Part shown: positions 18,457 to 26,397 of the stretch, in pieces | Position numbering within the stretch: position 1 is the stretch's first letter | How the letters are laid out: the number at the start of each line of letters is the position of its first letter | From: Pedobacter sp. KBW06 | GTDB taxonomy: Bacteria > Bacteroidota > Bacteroidia > Sphingobacteriales > Sphingobacteriaceae | Assembly (NCBI RefSeq): GCF_003852525.1 | Contig: NZ_QAJL01000001.1 | Location: 916,983-980,982 of the forward strand | Direction of reading: 5' to 3' | Length of the DNA stretch: 64,000 nucleotides | Translations under genes and position numbers: made by a program | The notes under the pieces: model-generated | What the model was told of the DNA's origin: nothing | What the model saw: the letters and a program-made list of their open reading frames with translations, nothing else | The model's database searches: none

Positions 18457-18581
18457 ATTTCAGCTATTCTTTTTCTTTTAGAAAATTAAAGAACCTGTCG
18501 TAATTATCAGTCAGAGGATGGAAACAGAAATTCAATCCATCATTTACAGATCACTTATAAATCACTTAAATCGCCGACGAA

Positions 18582-18628
18582 AAAAGGCCCTAGCTCCACC
18601 CTTTTTAAGGATCAAAGCAAGGCCTTTT
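18582..18628. terminator. bidirectional terminator-like hairpin at the ICE edge
   Basis: AAAAGGCC (18582-18589) and GGCCTTTT (18621-18628) pair over a 31-base loop, and A/T-rich bases flank both sides. It follows the last left-hand ICE gene on the minus strand and could insulate the element from the chromosome. Confidence 0.5.
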
Positions 18629-18651
18629 AAAGCTGTAGAAACAGACTTTTC

Positions 18652-19026
18652 CTATGGATAATAAAGTAAGTTAACCGCAATTTTGAACTTCTCATTTTTG
18701 CTCCTACGGTCTGCGTATTTAGCGATGCGATCATTAACAAAAAAACTTGTGTCCATAAAAAATAGCTGATCAGAAAAAACTTTACTGCTTTTTTTCATAT
18801 TAAAAGTCTGTCTTTTTAAGATGTCTGCGGTATTTTCTGCTAATGAAAACCAGTAATCAAAATTTATGAAACTACATTCCCACTCTTTTAAATATGCTTC
18901 CTTCCGTACTTTAAGGTCTTCACAAACCTTTGTCAAATCATCCAAAAACAGGGGAATTTCAGCGGGAAAAAGATCGTATAGTAATCTGGCTTTTTCTGTA
19001 TTTGTTAAGTCTTGTAATGCTTTCAT
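18652..19026 (-). CDS. hypothetical ICE protein
   Basis: This is a soluble protein of 124 residues with no motif I recognise. It is rich in charged residues (NTEKARLLYDLFPAEIP, LKVRKEAYLKEWE) and is predicted mainly helical. The ATG at 19026 is preferred over one at 19056, because the longer version would place the start ahead of a GC hairpin (19042-19054) that looks like an intergenic element. It is the leftmost intact gene of the ICE and lies in the same orientation as the tra genes. Confidence 0.65.
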   Translation of the reverse strand: MKALQDLTNTEKARLLYDLFPAEIPLFLDDLTKVCEDLKVRKEAYLKEWECSFINFDYWFSLAENTADILKRQTFNMKKSSKVFSDQLFFMDTSFFVNDRIAKYADRRSKNEKFKIAVNLLYYP

Positions 19027-19041
19027 GATTCCATTTTTTAG

Positions 19042-19054
19042 GGAGGGCGCCTCC
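19042..19054 (-). other. short GC hairpin between ICE genes
   Basis: GGAGG and CCTCC pair around GCG in the leader of the 18652-19026 gene. Similar compact GC hairpins occur at 19352-19367 and 20607-20632, always between successive small genes of this cluster. Confidence 0.4.
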
Positions 19055-19082
19055 ATTTTTAATCGATTAGTTAATTTAAAGG

Positions 19083-19337
19083 CTAAAACCTTCCCCTATC
19101 GGGGGTTAGATTAATTCCGATAATTGTATGGCTGTGGATTTCTATCACCCTCCCGCATTGTTCACATCTGCAATACTCTGCGCCAATCGGACTAATCAGA
19201 TTTCCGTACTTTGTACTGGCGTTAAACCCTTTCATTTTTTCAAAATTCCCACATTTGCATACCCAATAATCCAGGTATTCATGATAGTTCATTTCTTCCC
19301 GTTCCAAGGGGTTAAAACCTGTTTTTAATGATTTCAT
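19083..19337 (-). CDS. small zinc-ribbon-like protein
   Basis: This is an 84-residue protein with a CKCG pair near residue 28 and a CRCEQCG group near residue 58, which together make a likely four-cysteine zinc site. The remainder has no recognised domain. It lies between two other small ICE genes. A DNA- or RNA-binding role is possible but not shown. Confidence 0.55.
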   Translation of the reverse strand: MKSLKTGFNPLEREEMNYHEYLDYWVCKCGNFEKMKGFNASTKYGNLISPIGAEYCRCEQCGRVIEIHSHTIIGINLTPDRGRF

Positions 19338-19351
19338 AACTTAGATATTTA

Positions 19352-19367
19352 GGGGGATTGCTCCCCC
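19352..19367 (-). other. GC hairpin upstream of the zinc-ribbon gene
   Basis: GGGGGA and TCCCCC pair around TTGC, between the stop of the DUF932 gene and the start of the zinc-ribbon gene. It could be a terminator or an mRNA processing signal. Confidence 0.4.
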
Positions 19368-19380
19368 ATTGACTGATCAG

Positions 19381-20409
19381 TTAATTAAGTGCGCTGTTAC
19401 CGACTTTCGCAAAAGCAATGCAAAGGTTAAAAGCGGATTGCGTCCGGTTCATCGCAGTACCGGACATGATTGATTTAAATTTTGCTTCTTCGTCTTTGAA
19501 ATTCCGAACATTTTGGTAATAACCTGTAATTGAATTAAACGCCCCGAACACTGTACCTTTCGTTGTTTTCATTTGCTGGCTCTCGCTACTCATCGCATAT
19601 TCATACACATTTTCGATGATGTTGTTAAAACTGGTAGATAGCTGTTCGTCCTCTCCCTTGCGGAGTTTTTCCAAGGTCTCCCGGTTCGGCACCATTGCCA
19701 ATTGTATTAATCTTTTTAATTCAGGATCATTAATACGAACCTGTGACCATCTGTTATAGATTTCCTCCATTTCACTAGACAGCAGATTGCTAATACCTAA
19801 CATTTTGTGCGCCTGTTTCAGTTTCTCCGTTGCACTTGCGGTATGGCGGATTTTAATACGACCGGTATTGTTTTTCAGGGCTGCATTTAGGGTGTTATTG
19901 CACACGATCCGTATAGGGGTGTACGCAATTGTAATGCTACCCAGTCCGTCATGAGTAGAAGTTAAAAAAAGATATTGCTCGATCAGATCGTCACGCCCAA
20001 CCCCTATATAATCCGGTAGCTTGGCGGTAATAAAAATAATTTCACCTTTACCCAATGCTCCGGCGGTTTCGTACTTAATACCGTCACCACCTACGATGTC
20101 GTCAAAAAATGCGAACGCTTCGGTATTTTGTACCACCTCATAATCAGCCCCGATTTTACCGCCCAAAATATCCTCAGTGTCTGTCCGGAAAGTAAAGTAA
20201 CTGCTATCAGATATAATGTTCATGCCACTTGGCAATGGGTGAATATTAGAGCGTTTGGCAACTTCATAATCAAGCCCCGCATATTTTACCGCTTCGGCAC
20301 TGGTTGGATAATGTTCAATTACCTGACCTAAATTGTGCCATGCTTTTTCTTTCACACTCATAAAACTATACTGATCTGTTTTGCTGTTATAATTGATATT
20401 ATGTGCCAT
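19381..20409 (-). CDS. DUF932 family protein
   Basis: This 342-residue protein matches the phage/plasmid DUF932 type, recognised by the N-terminal WHNLGQVIEHYPTSAEAVKYAGLDYEV pattern, a central FLTSTHDGLGSITIAYTPIRIVCNNTL block and the helical C-terminus. The family is common on conjugative elements and phages. Its biochemical role is unknown; a link to DNA maintenance or anti-restriction has been proposed from context only. It is transcribed with the small genes on both sides. Confidence 0.8.
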   Translation of the reverse strand: MAHNINYNSKTDQYSFMSVKEKAWHNLGQVIEHYPTSAEAVKYAGLDYEVAKRSNIHPLPSGMNIISDSSYFTFRTDTEDILGGKIGADYEVVQNTEAFAFFDDIVGGDGIKYETAGALGKGEIIFITAKLPDYIGVGRDDLIEQYLFLTSTHDGLGSITIAYTPIRIVCNNTLNAALKNNTGRIKIRHTASATEKLKQAHKMLGISNLLSSEMEEIYNRWSQVRINDPELKRLIQLAMVPNRETLEKLRKGEDEQLSTSFNNIIENVYEYAMSSESQQMKTTKGTVFGAFNSITGYYQNVRNFKDEEAKFKSIMSGTAMNRTQSAFNLCIAFAKVGNSALN

Positions 20410-20412
20410 GAT

Positions 20413-20592
20413 TTAATTATTAAAAGGGTTAAAAGATTCGATTTGTAGTACTTCAGCGTGCAAAAACCGCACGTTTTGTGTATTGCTGATTAGGAAAAAT
20501 GCTTCCTTTTTCACCTCCTGAATGCTGTCAGATGGCTCTAAATCGCTATCTACTTCTGTACAGATGGTTACATATAAAAAATACTTTTTCAT
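20413..20592 (-). CDS. small hypothetical ICE protein
   Basis: This 59-residue protein starts KKYFLYVTICTEVDSD and has no recognised domain. The ATG at 20592 is preferred to one at 20640, because the longer form would read through a strong hairpin. It is separated by 3 bases from the DUF932 gene, so the two are probably translated from one message. Confidence 0.5.
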   Translation of the reverse strand: MKKYFLYVTICTEVDSDLEPSDSIQEVKKEAFFLISNTQNVRFLHAEVLQIESFNPFNN

Positions 20593-20606
20593 AATGGTAA
20601 TTTTTA

Positions 20607-20632
20607 AACACCCCCGTAAATACGGGGGTGTT
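20607..20632 (-). terminator. strong GC hairpin after the 198-residue ICE gene
   Basis: AACACCCCCGTA (20607-20618) and TACGGGGGTGTT (20621-20632) form a perfect 12-base stem with a two-base loop, followed on the minus strand by TTAAAAATT. It fits a terminator or strong attenuator. Confidence 0.65.
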
Positions 20633-20640
20633 GGTTTCAA

Positions 20641-21237
20641 CTAGGCAGGAATAAAAATTTCGCCCTCGATTTCTCCTAATTTTTCAGAACATAATTTGAG
20701 TACCTGCGCTGCAACGGCACTGATGATAAAGGTGTTTTTGGTTGTAAATTCATTCCCCTTGTCGTCCTCAATAGTCAACATGCAACGGCTGAAACGATTG
20801 GTTTCTGTTTCGTCCGCATCTTCATGCTGTTTGATTTCAAAGGATTCTAAATTTTCAATGGTTTCTAACAGTTTACCCCTTTGGTTAATGCGGCGGTTTA
20901 AGTCTAAAACCAATTTAACGGTACTGTCTAAATTTCTGGCGGGTTTGCTTTCCTGCAAATCTTCTTTGATTTCCATTTTTGTGGCCTCCGCAGTAGGTTG
21001 ATTCACTTCGTTTTGAACTGCTTTCGCCTCTTCTTTTGGTGGTTCTACAGTTACGACAGCGGGAAGGGCTGGCATGATAACCGCATTTTCTTCCTTTTTT
21101 ACTTCCTCAAATGCTGCACTAGGTGTAAGCGCGGTACCGTTTGAGGGTATGGCCGGACGGATAGCGGTTTTTTGTGTTACTGCCTGATTGTTAACTGTTC
21201 CTTGAGTTGCGCTGATTGTTGCTTTTGAATTTTTCAA
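20641..21237 (-). CDS. hypothetical ICE protein with low-complexity N-terminus
   Basis: This protein has 198 residues. Residues 1-110 are rich in Pro, Ala, Val, Glu and Lys and are probably unstructured. Residues 110-198 look folded (TVKLVLDLNRRINQRGKL, then CMLTIEDDKGNEFTTKNTF). The C-terminal part recalls a small protein conserved next to DUF932 genes on Bacteroidota conjugative elements, but no function can be assigned. Confidence 0.55.
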   Translation of the reverse strand: MKNSKATISATQGTVNNQAVTQKTAIRPAIPSNGTALTPSAAFEEVKKEENAVIMPALPAVVTVEPPKEEAKAVQNEVNQPTAEATKMEIKEDLQESKPARNLDSTVKLVLDLNRRINQRGKLLETIENLESFEIKQHEDADETETNRFSRCMLTIEDDKGNEFTTKNTFIISAVAAQVLKLCSEKLGEIEGEIFIPA

Positions 21238-21823
21238 GATTTCTATTTTTAAATGATTAAATAATTTTTAATTGGTATGGCCGGATACGGCATAAGGGAG
21301 AATTTGCGCTCTGGGAGCGCCTGAGGGGCTGTGGGTGGGCTTCTGCCGTTGGTTGTTTTCATGGGACTATGGGTTAAAAAACATCAGTCGGCAGGAGCCT
21401 CCTGCCTTTTTGATAATACCCTCACCTGAACGCAATCCCTTTTTCAAGGTCAAGACTTTGCGAAAAAAAAAACCTCGTGAGCGTAGCGAGCAGGGAAGAT
21501 TTTTTTCAGCAAACCCCGCAGGGGTTGTCTTGCCGGAAAAGGGATTGTTCATACCTTGGTATCCAAAAAGGTCGGGGGCATTTATTTAATGACCTTTTCA
21601 ACAGATATCACTTAGTATAAGCGGTATGGAAGGTTAACAGAATTGAGGAGTGGGAAACCAAACATGAAGGAAGAGCGGGAACGATGCATGAACGTATCGC
21701 TCTGCGAATAGATTTGAGCGCTGTGCAAAGCACATTACGCTTTAGGCGATTGGGTTCGCCGAAACGAGGGGCAAAAAAAAGCCTGAATGTTTCCATTCAG
21801 GCTGATAAATTGGTAATGAAGAA
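21238..21823. other. hairpin-rich non-coding region
   Basis: No convincing gene is found; the open frames here lack coding character. The stretch holds GCGCTC/GAGCGC (21306-21320), GGCAGGAG/CTCCTGCC followed by TTTTT (21390-21411), AACCCC/GGGGTT (21512-21526), ATACC/GGTAT near 21551 and AAAAGGTC/GACCTTTT near 21566-21597. It is richer in GC than the neighbouring genes. It could be a regulatory RNA, a second transfer or replication site, or the scar of another element. Confidence 0.5.
21771..21803 (-). terminator. Rho-independent terminator of the histone-H1-like gene
   Basis: AGCCTGAATG (21780-21789) pairs with CATTCAGGCT (21794-21803) in a perfect 10-base stem. On the minus strand it is followed by a run of eight T residues, a classic intrinsic terminator 20 bases after the small gene at 21824. 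Confidence 0.85.
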
Positions 21824-21997
21824 CTATACGTTTTTTATGGCAGATATGTTTTTTCTGACATCCTGTGCTATTGTTTTGCTTAATAACAATGCCTTACGTA
21901 ACCTTACTCCGGCGGATTTATTTCCTCTTTCATAAAATTTACGTGCATCCGTTTCTGCTGAGGTGATCAGCATTTTCAGTTCTAAGAATTTTTTCAT
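21824..21997 (-). CDS. histone H1-like (Hc1-type) small protein
   Basis: This is a 57-residue basic protein beginning KKFLELKMLITSAETDARKF and containing ERGNKSAGVRLRKAL. The pattern of a short helix, the FYERGNKSAG turn and a Lys/Arg-rich helix matches the small histone-H1-like proteins common in Bacteroidota, which are thought to bind DNA. It has its own terminator (21771-21803) and starts 59 bases after the 330-residue gene upstream. It is easily missed because of its size. Confidence 0.7.
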   Translation of the reverse strand: MKKFLELKMLITSAETDARKFYERGNKSAGVRLRKALLLSKTIAQDVRKNISAIKNV

Positions 21998-22055
21998 GAT
22001 TTGATTATTAAGTAAATAATTAGGTGGTTAATTTAGTGTAGGAGCGAAAAGATAC

Positions 22056-23048
22056 TTAACGTGCCATTTCCTGACCTTGCGCAAGGTCTTTGTCTTTGGA
22101 TTTATCGTTACTTAACAATTGCTTCTCAAGGACAGGCACTTTTAAGAATTGCTCACGGTTTTGAGGGCTTCCGTCTGGTTTAAAGAAATTGACTTTTTTA
22201 AAACGGACAGCGAGTTCAAGTTTTAATTCCTGATCTACACCTCCTTTTGTTACTGTGACTGTCGGCCTTTCGCCTTTTCTTAATTCCTCTTCCAGTTCTT
22301 CCTTTTTCTGCGGTGTGTCCAGACCTTTAATATTGTAGTCGTTCAGTACTTTAGACAGGTCGAAACCGTATTCAGGATCTCGACGCAGAAACAGTTTAAA
22401 ATTCAAACCAGTTTTACCACGATCCATATCTAAATTTACCCAGGCTTTATAAATAGTTCCAGTTTTATAATCCACCATATCATTCCGATATACGGAACGT
22501 CCCTGAACCAGGTTACTTGCCTGCGGAACAGTAAAACCTTTGCCCTCTTCGGTGAAAAAAGTCTGTTCAATAGGTTTACCATAAAATGCGTTCCGAAAAT
22601 CTCTGGAGACGAAATTGACTTCTCCTTTTTCCATACTTGCAAGGGTCGTCTTGTGTGCAACGTCTTTACCGACAGCGAGTTCAGCATTTCCTTCTCTTTT
22701 CTTAAACTGCTCAATTGCATCAATCGGATGATCTAGTTTTTTAATATCGTTTTTACCTTCACCTTTACTGGTTATAATAAAGTAGGACTGTCCCTCCTCC
22801 AACGGCTTAATTTTATAATGTTCAGCAGTAAACTTCGACATGTAATAGTTTTCGGAATTTTCAGAACGTTTGAACGGGAAAGTGATGTCTACATGACCGT
22901 TTGTAGCTGATTTGGTTTCTCGGATATTAAAATTTAAGAGACCAGCTCTCATGTTCTCTTCCATTTTCTTAATAGATTGCTCGCTTGCGCCCAATGCATT
23001 CAGGTCAGCTTTCCTGTCTTCCAGATTGTTTAAATTAATTGTACCCAT
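22056..23048 (-). CDS. DUF3945-like ICE protein
   Basis: This is a 330-residue soluble protein. The block SNLVQGRSVYRNDMVDYKTGTIYKAWVNLD resembles the DUF3945 repeat seen in proteins of Bacteroidota conjugative elements (a LLNGRAV-type turn followed by a Trp-x-Leu-Asp strand). The C-terminus is charged and may be disordered. A related block is present in the next gene (EGRPVYKG, HRWLELT), so the two are probably paralogous modules. The function is unknown; a role in DNA processing before transfer is possible. Confidence 0.6.
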   Translation of the reverse strand: MGTINLNNLEDRKADLNALGASEQSIKKMEENMRAGLLNFNIRETKSATNGHVDITFPFKRSENSENYYMSKFTAEHYKIKPLEEGQSYFIITSKGEGKNDIKKLDHPIDAIEQFKKREGNAELAVGKDVAHKTTLASMEKGEVNFVSRDFRNAFYGKPIEQTFFTEEGKGFTVPQASNLVQGRSVYRNDMVDYKTGTIYKAWVNLDMDRGKTGLNFKLFLRRDPEYGFDLSKVLNDYNIKGLDTPQKKEELEEELRKGERPTVTVTKGGVDQELKLELAVRFKKVNFFKPDGSPQNREQFLKVPVLEKQLLSNDKSKDKDLAQGQEMAR

Positions 23049-23073
23049 AGTCTTTTAATTTTTTAGAATTAGT

Positions 23074-24444
23074 TCAACGATTAATTTGGATTTGGTTTTC
23101 CTGCGTTATGTCTTTCTGCTTAATGAACGTGAGTTCTTTAGCGATTTCCCTTTTTACAGGATGAATGATCTTTTTTAGAGTAACCAGGCTGATCGGCTTT
23201 TTATTCGCATCAAAAAAATCTACGGTTTTAGCAGAAGGATTTGCAGCAACGATGTACCTCCCATTTCCGTTTATTTGAAATTCAACTTTATTTCCGGCTT
23301 CCAGCCCACGCTGTACAGCTTCTCTGGCGATACTATAAAAGTCCAGTTGGATGGCGTTTTCAAGCAGTGTTTTTTTAAGATCAAATGTCTGTGAAGGTGA
23401 AAAACTAAGCAATTCATGAGTTGCGTTCGGGTCTTTTCCTACACGAGTTAATTCAAGCCACCTATGATTAATTGTACCATCAGCGTTTTCCTGACCTTTG
23501 TAAACTGGTCTGCCTTCTAAAATATTTACCGCCTCATTCAGGTTAACATCCTTGTGTGCCGAAAAGAATGCGGATTTCCTTTCACCCTTCTCATCAATCA
23601 TGGCAGCGGTGTAACCATTAAATCTATAGGAACCCTCGCTAACCTTTTCGAGGTGTACTTTAACCTCCAATTTGTTTTCACCAGCAAGATTGCTTAACGA
23701 TTTCAAGTCTATCTTTTTACGTTCAAAGTCTAGTTCCCGACCTAAGTTACCCGCAAAATGATGAAGCCCTGCCGATTTAAGCTGCCCCTGAAGCTTTTCA
23801 AGACAATCTCTTTTCTGTGTTTTAAATAAGAAAAGCTGTGCAGGCTTTTCTAAAAACAGGTTCTCCAATAGATGCAGGAATCTTATTACCGGATTTGGAT
23901 AAAGCTGTTTTTGAAGTTTAGCGGTTACATTTTTAATCGCAAAAACATAGAGTTTTTCTTTCTCCCTGGGTTCAATTGAAAGCCGGTTCAAGCCCTTTGT
24001 TAAGTAATTATACTTGAACTGCAAAGTAGCTTTATCTTCCTTTGAACCAGTAAGTTCCTGGATTTGTGATGCTTTATGTTCCCAGTTTTCCCAAAGCTGT
24101 TTTGCTCTATTGACCTGTCCATCCATGTTAACGTTATTTATTTTTAATGTTGATTTTGTGTTTTTTAATTCAGTCTCTAACGTTGGCCGTAGTTGACTTC
24201 TTTCTAGCTTTTTGAGGTCATAGACTAGACTGCTAATTGGCACGGCCTCATGCCAGTTCCATATCTGCTGATACTCTTTTGCAAACCTTATAGCTTCAAT
24301 TTCGTCGGTAAAGCAATGGAGGTCATACTGTGTATTAATTGGATTGTCGGTGTCGTATACCACCCATTCATGCCCATGTGCGGCCTGCTTTTCCAGATGA
24401 TTCCGCATATCTACGGCCATTGATGGATCACTTAAGTGTGCCAT
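23074..24444 (-). CDS. hypothetical ICE protein with DUF3945-like C-terminal module
   Basis: This protein has 456 residues. The N-terminus (1-80) is a small alpha/beta domain with HEWVVYDTDNPINTQYDLHCF. A coiled, Lys-rich middle covers about 80-240. The C-terminal half contains NILEGRPVYKGQENADG and HRWLELT, similar to the neighbouring 22056 gene. It starts 9 bases after traM, where TraN would be expected in CTnDOT-type operons, but it does not look like TraN. Confidence 0.55.
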   Translation of the reverse strand: MAHLSDPSMAVDMRNHLEKQAAHGHEWVVYDTDNPINTQYDLHCFTDEIEAIRFAKEYQQIWNWHEAVPISSLVYDLKKLERSQLRPTLETELKNTKSTLKINNVNMDGQVNRAKQLWENWEHKASQIQELTGSKEDKATLQFKYNYLTKGLNRLSIEPREKEKLYVFAIKNVTAKLQKQLYPNPVIRFLHLLENLFLEKPAQLFLFKTQKRDCLEKLQGQLKSAGLHHFAGNLGRELDFERKKIDLKSLSNLAGENKLEVKVHLEKVSEGSYRFNGYTAAMIDEKGERKSAFFSAHKDVNLNEAVNILEGRPVYKGQENADGTINHRWLELTRVGKDPNATHELLSFSPSQTFDLKKTLLENAIQLDFYSIAREAVQRGLEAGNKVEFQINGNGRYIVAANPSAKTVDFFDANKKPISLVTLKKIIHPVKREIAKELTFIKQKDITQENQIQINR

Positions 24445-24452
24445 AAAATCCG

Positions 24453-25517
24453 TTATCGGGTCTTCTGCTGGTTATTTCGTAACAGAATGACCTGACCTGC
24501 TGCCAGTTTAACTTTTACACGCCGTAATTTCTTACTCATGAGGTTCTTTGCCGCATCAATTCCGACACCCGCTACTTGTGTCGCCAGGGACTGATCAAAG
24601 CCAAGTAAGCCAACATCTCTAACCGCCTGATCAGTTCCGCTATTAAGGGCATCTGTCAGCATCGCTTCAGGCGCATTAATGCCGATCATGCCATCCAAAC
24701 TGTATACAGATAAGTTTACAGGGATAATAGAAGTTCCCAAACGGATTTGCTTAATATCGAGCAACAAGCGTTGATTGACAATTTTACAGGAACCGAAAAG
24801 CGCATGTCCTTTGGGAATTGACACACCGTTTATGCGAATGCTATCCTGCAAAATAAGTTTGACTGTAGCACCTTGAATGGCCTTTTTGTTATCCGCTATA
24901 ATTGCGGGAATAGCTTTAAAAACACTATCAGGACTGACGATTTGCTGATCCTTATACTTTTGCTGTACCCGTTCGGGGTGCTGAATGTCAAGGATATTTT
25001 GCATTAATCCATTTAACTGTTTCATTTCAGGATCTTCAGTTTTATTAGTCTCCTGCATGGACTTCATCAAAGCTTCCAATCTGTCAACATCATCTTTAAG
25101 CGCCGAGGTCTGGGGATTTTGGGATAAGGGATTTTGGCGATAACCACCTGATTCAACAGGTTTGTTGATTTCTCTGTTTAAGGCCTCTAATTTTGCGTCA
25201 ATCTCTTTTGTCTGTGTTTGCTCAACGTTAGAGTTAAAACCTAAATGTTTAGCTACGCTTTCGAGTCCATTTGGTTTTGAGTTCATAGAATCCCTGTCGG
25301 CCTGATCATAAAATGCCATTTTATCCTGTGGCTGATTCTTATTAAAAGTTGCGTCAGGCAGACTGGTATTGATTCCCTTTTTTGAGGTTTGCTGTTCGGC
25401 TCCGATAGTCCCTGTTCCACCGCCGAGCAGCTTAAAGCCTAATGCGAGGAAAGGCAGGATGATGAGCGGAAGCAGTAACAGTACTTTTCGCTTGTCTATG
25501 CGTTTTTTCGTTTCCAT
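24453..25517 (-). CDS. traM: conjugative transfer protein TraM
   Basis: This is a 354-residue inner-membrane-anchored protein of the Bacteroidota type IV secretion system. A single N-terminal membrane helix (KVLLLLPLIILPFLALGFKLL) is followed by a long low-complexity periplasmic part. The conserved C-terminal domain (about 195-350) contains VKLILQDSIRINGVSIPKGHALFG and ends in ILLRN. It resembles VirB10-like components. Its position directly after traK and traL supports the name. Confidence 0.88.
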   Translation of the reverse strand: METKKRIDKRKVLLLLPLIILPFLALGFKLLGGGTGTIGAEQQTSKKGINTSLPDATFNKNQPQDKMAFYDQADRDSMNSKPNGLESVAKHLGFNSNVEQTQTKEIDAKLEALNREINKPVESGGYRQNPLSQNPQTSALKDDVDRLEALMKSMQETNKTEDPEMKQLNGLMQNILDIQHPERVQQKYKDQQIVSPDSVFKAIPAIIADNKKAIQGATVKLILQDSIRINGVSIPKGHALFGSCKIVNQRLLLDIKQIRLGTSIIPVNLSVYSLDGMIGINAPEAMLTDALNSGTDQAVRDVGLLGFDQSLATQVAGVGIDAAKNLMSKKLRRVKVKLAAGQVILLRNNQQKTR

Positions 25518-25547
25518 ATTGTATTATTTTTAGTGAATATTTTATTG

Positions 25548-25760
25548 TTAAAAACCACTGGTAATGAGGTAGAGGCAATAGGAGCCGACCACGGCGCAGA
25601 ACAGAACTAGGGCTAACATTAAGATCTTCCCCCTTAGAAACTGAGTTTTTGTATTTAAAAAGTCCGCTGTTTTCCGCTGTTTGTCATCTATCCAAAGATT
25701 AAGCTTAGTGGTTAGTGTGCCTTCAGTGTGAGGCTGCTTATTTTTCCTGAAGAACTTCAT
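25548..25760 (-). CDS. traL: TraL-like small membrane protein
   Basis: This 70-residue protein has a charged N-terminus and one C-terminal membrane helix (ILMLALVLFCAVVGSYCLYL). Sequence alone is weak, but size, single helix and position between traK and traM are those of TraL in CTnDOT-type elements. It lies 3 bases after traK. Confidence 0.65.
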   Translation of the reverse strand: MKFFRKNKQPHTEGTLTTKLNLWIDDKQRKTADFLNTKTQFLRGKILMLALVLFCAVVGSYCLYLITSGF

Positions 25761-25763
25761 ACT

Positions 25764-26381
25764 TTAGGGTTTAGATGGTAAATCTCTGTTTTCCAGTATT
25801 TCCCAGCCCCGGATCAGGAAGCCATGTGGATTATCGTCCGTTTTTGCTTTAAGCTCATCAACAACTCCCTGTGTGATTAACCTGCGGTAAACTGTGGAAC
25901 TTGATCTAACTAATTTTTCCGTCGCAAAGCAAGTGAATACGTATGGGTATTGGTTGATGTTGAGCCGGATGCTGTCCACCTGAATATCCTTTGAAATATT
26001 CGCAGAGATCAGATTATTGATATAACCAGATTCCTTTAAATTGTCAAATTGTTTTTTCGCAGATTCATCAGCTAAATACAATGCCTTGGTAATGGTTTGC
26101 CGGATCGCTTTATCATCAGGACTCATGTTAAAGAAATATTGGTGAAAAGTTTTGATATGATCTCTTAATTCAACAGGAAGGTTACTTTTCTTATCCGAAG
26201 CTATCGCTTCAAGCACTTTTCCATTGTAAAGCAGATATATACGTTCACTGGCTTTTTCAGTGATTCTGCTGTTGCTATAGATCACAAAGCAAATGGTGAT
26301 CAGATTGGCTAAAATCAGGAAAATACTGAAAGTTTTAATGTGCTTGAAAGCCGTGTCTATATTTTTGAGTTGTGAAAACAT
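25764..26381 (-). CDS. traK: conjugative transfer protein TraK
   Basis: This 205-residue membrane protein has one helix near residues 19-38 (FSIFLILANLITICFVIY), followed by a periplasmic domain. Blocks such as HQYFFNMSPDD and YPYVFTCFATEKLVR are typical of TraK of Bacteroidota conjugative transposons, a VirB8-like component. The ATG at 26381 is chosen because it gives the usual TraK N-terminus; a longer frame overlapping traJ exists but looks like a shadow. Confidence 0.88.
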   Translation of the reverse strand: MFSQLKNIDTAFKHIKTFSIFLILANLITICFVIYSNSRITEKASERIYLLYNGKVLEAIASDKKSNLPVELRDHIKTFHQYFFNMSPDDKAIRQTITKALYLADESAKKQFDNLKESGYINNLISANISKDIQVDSIRLNINQYPYVFTCFATEKLVRSSSTVYRRLITQGVVDELKAKTDDNPHGFLIRGWEILENRDLPSKP

Positions 26382-26397
26382 AATCTTAGGATTAAAT

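Noticed and set aside
21335..21589. Plus-strand frame as a gene
   Set aside because: It crosses several hairpins, including a terminator, and contains low-quality Lys/Arg-rich sequence without a recognisable domain.
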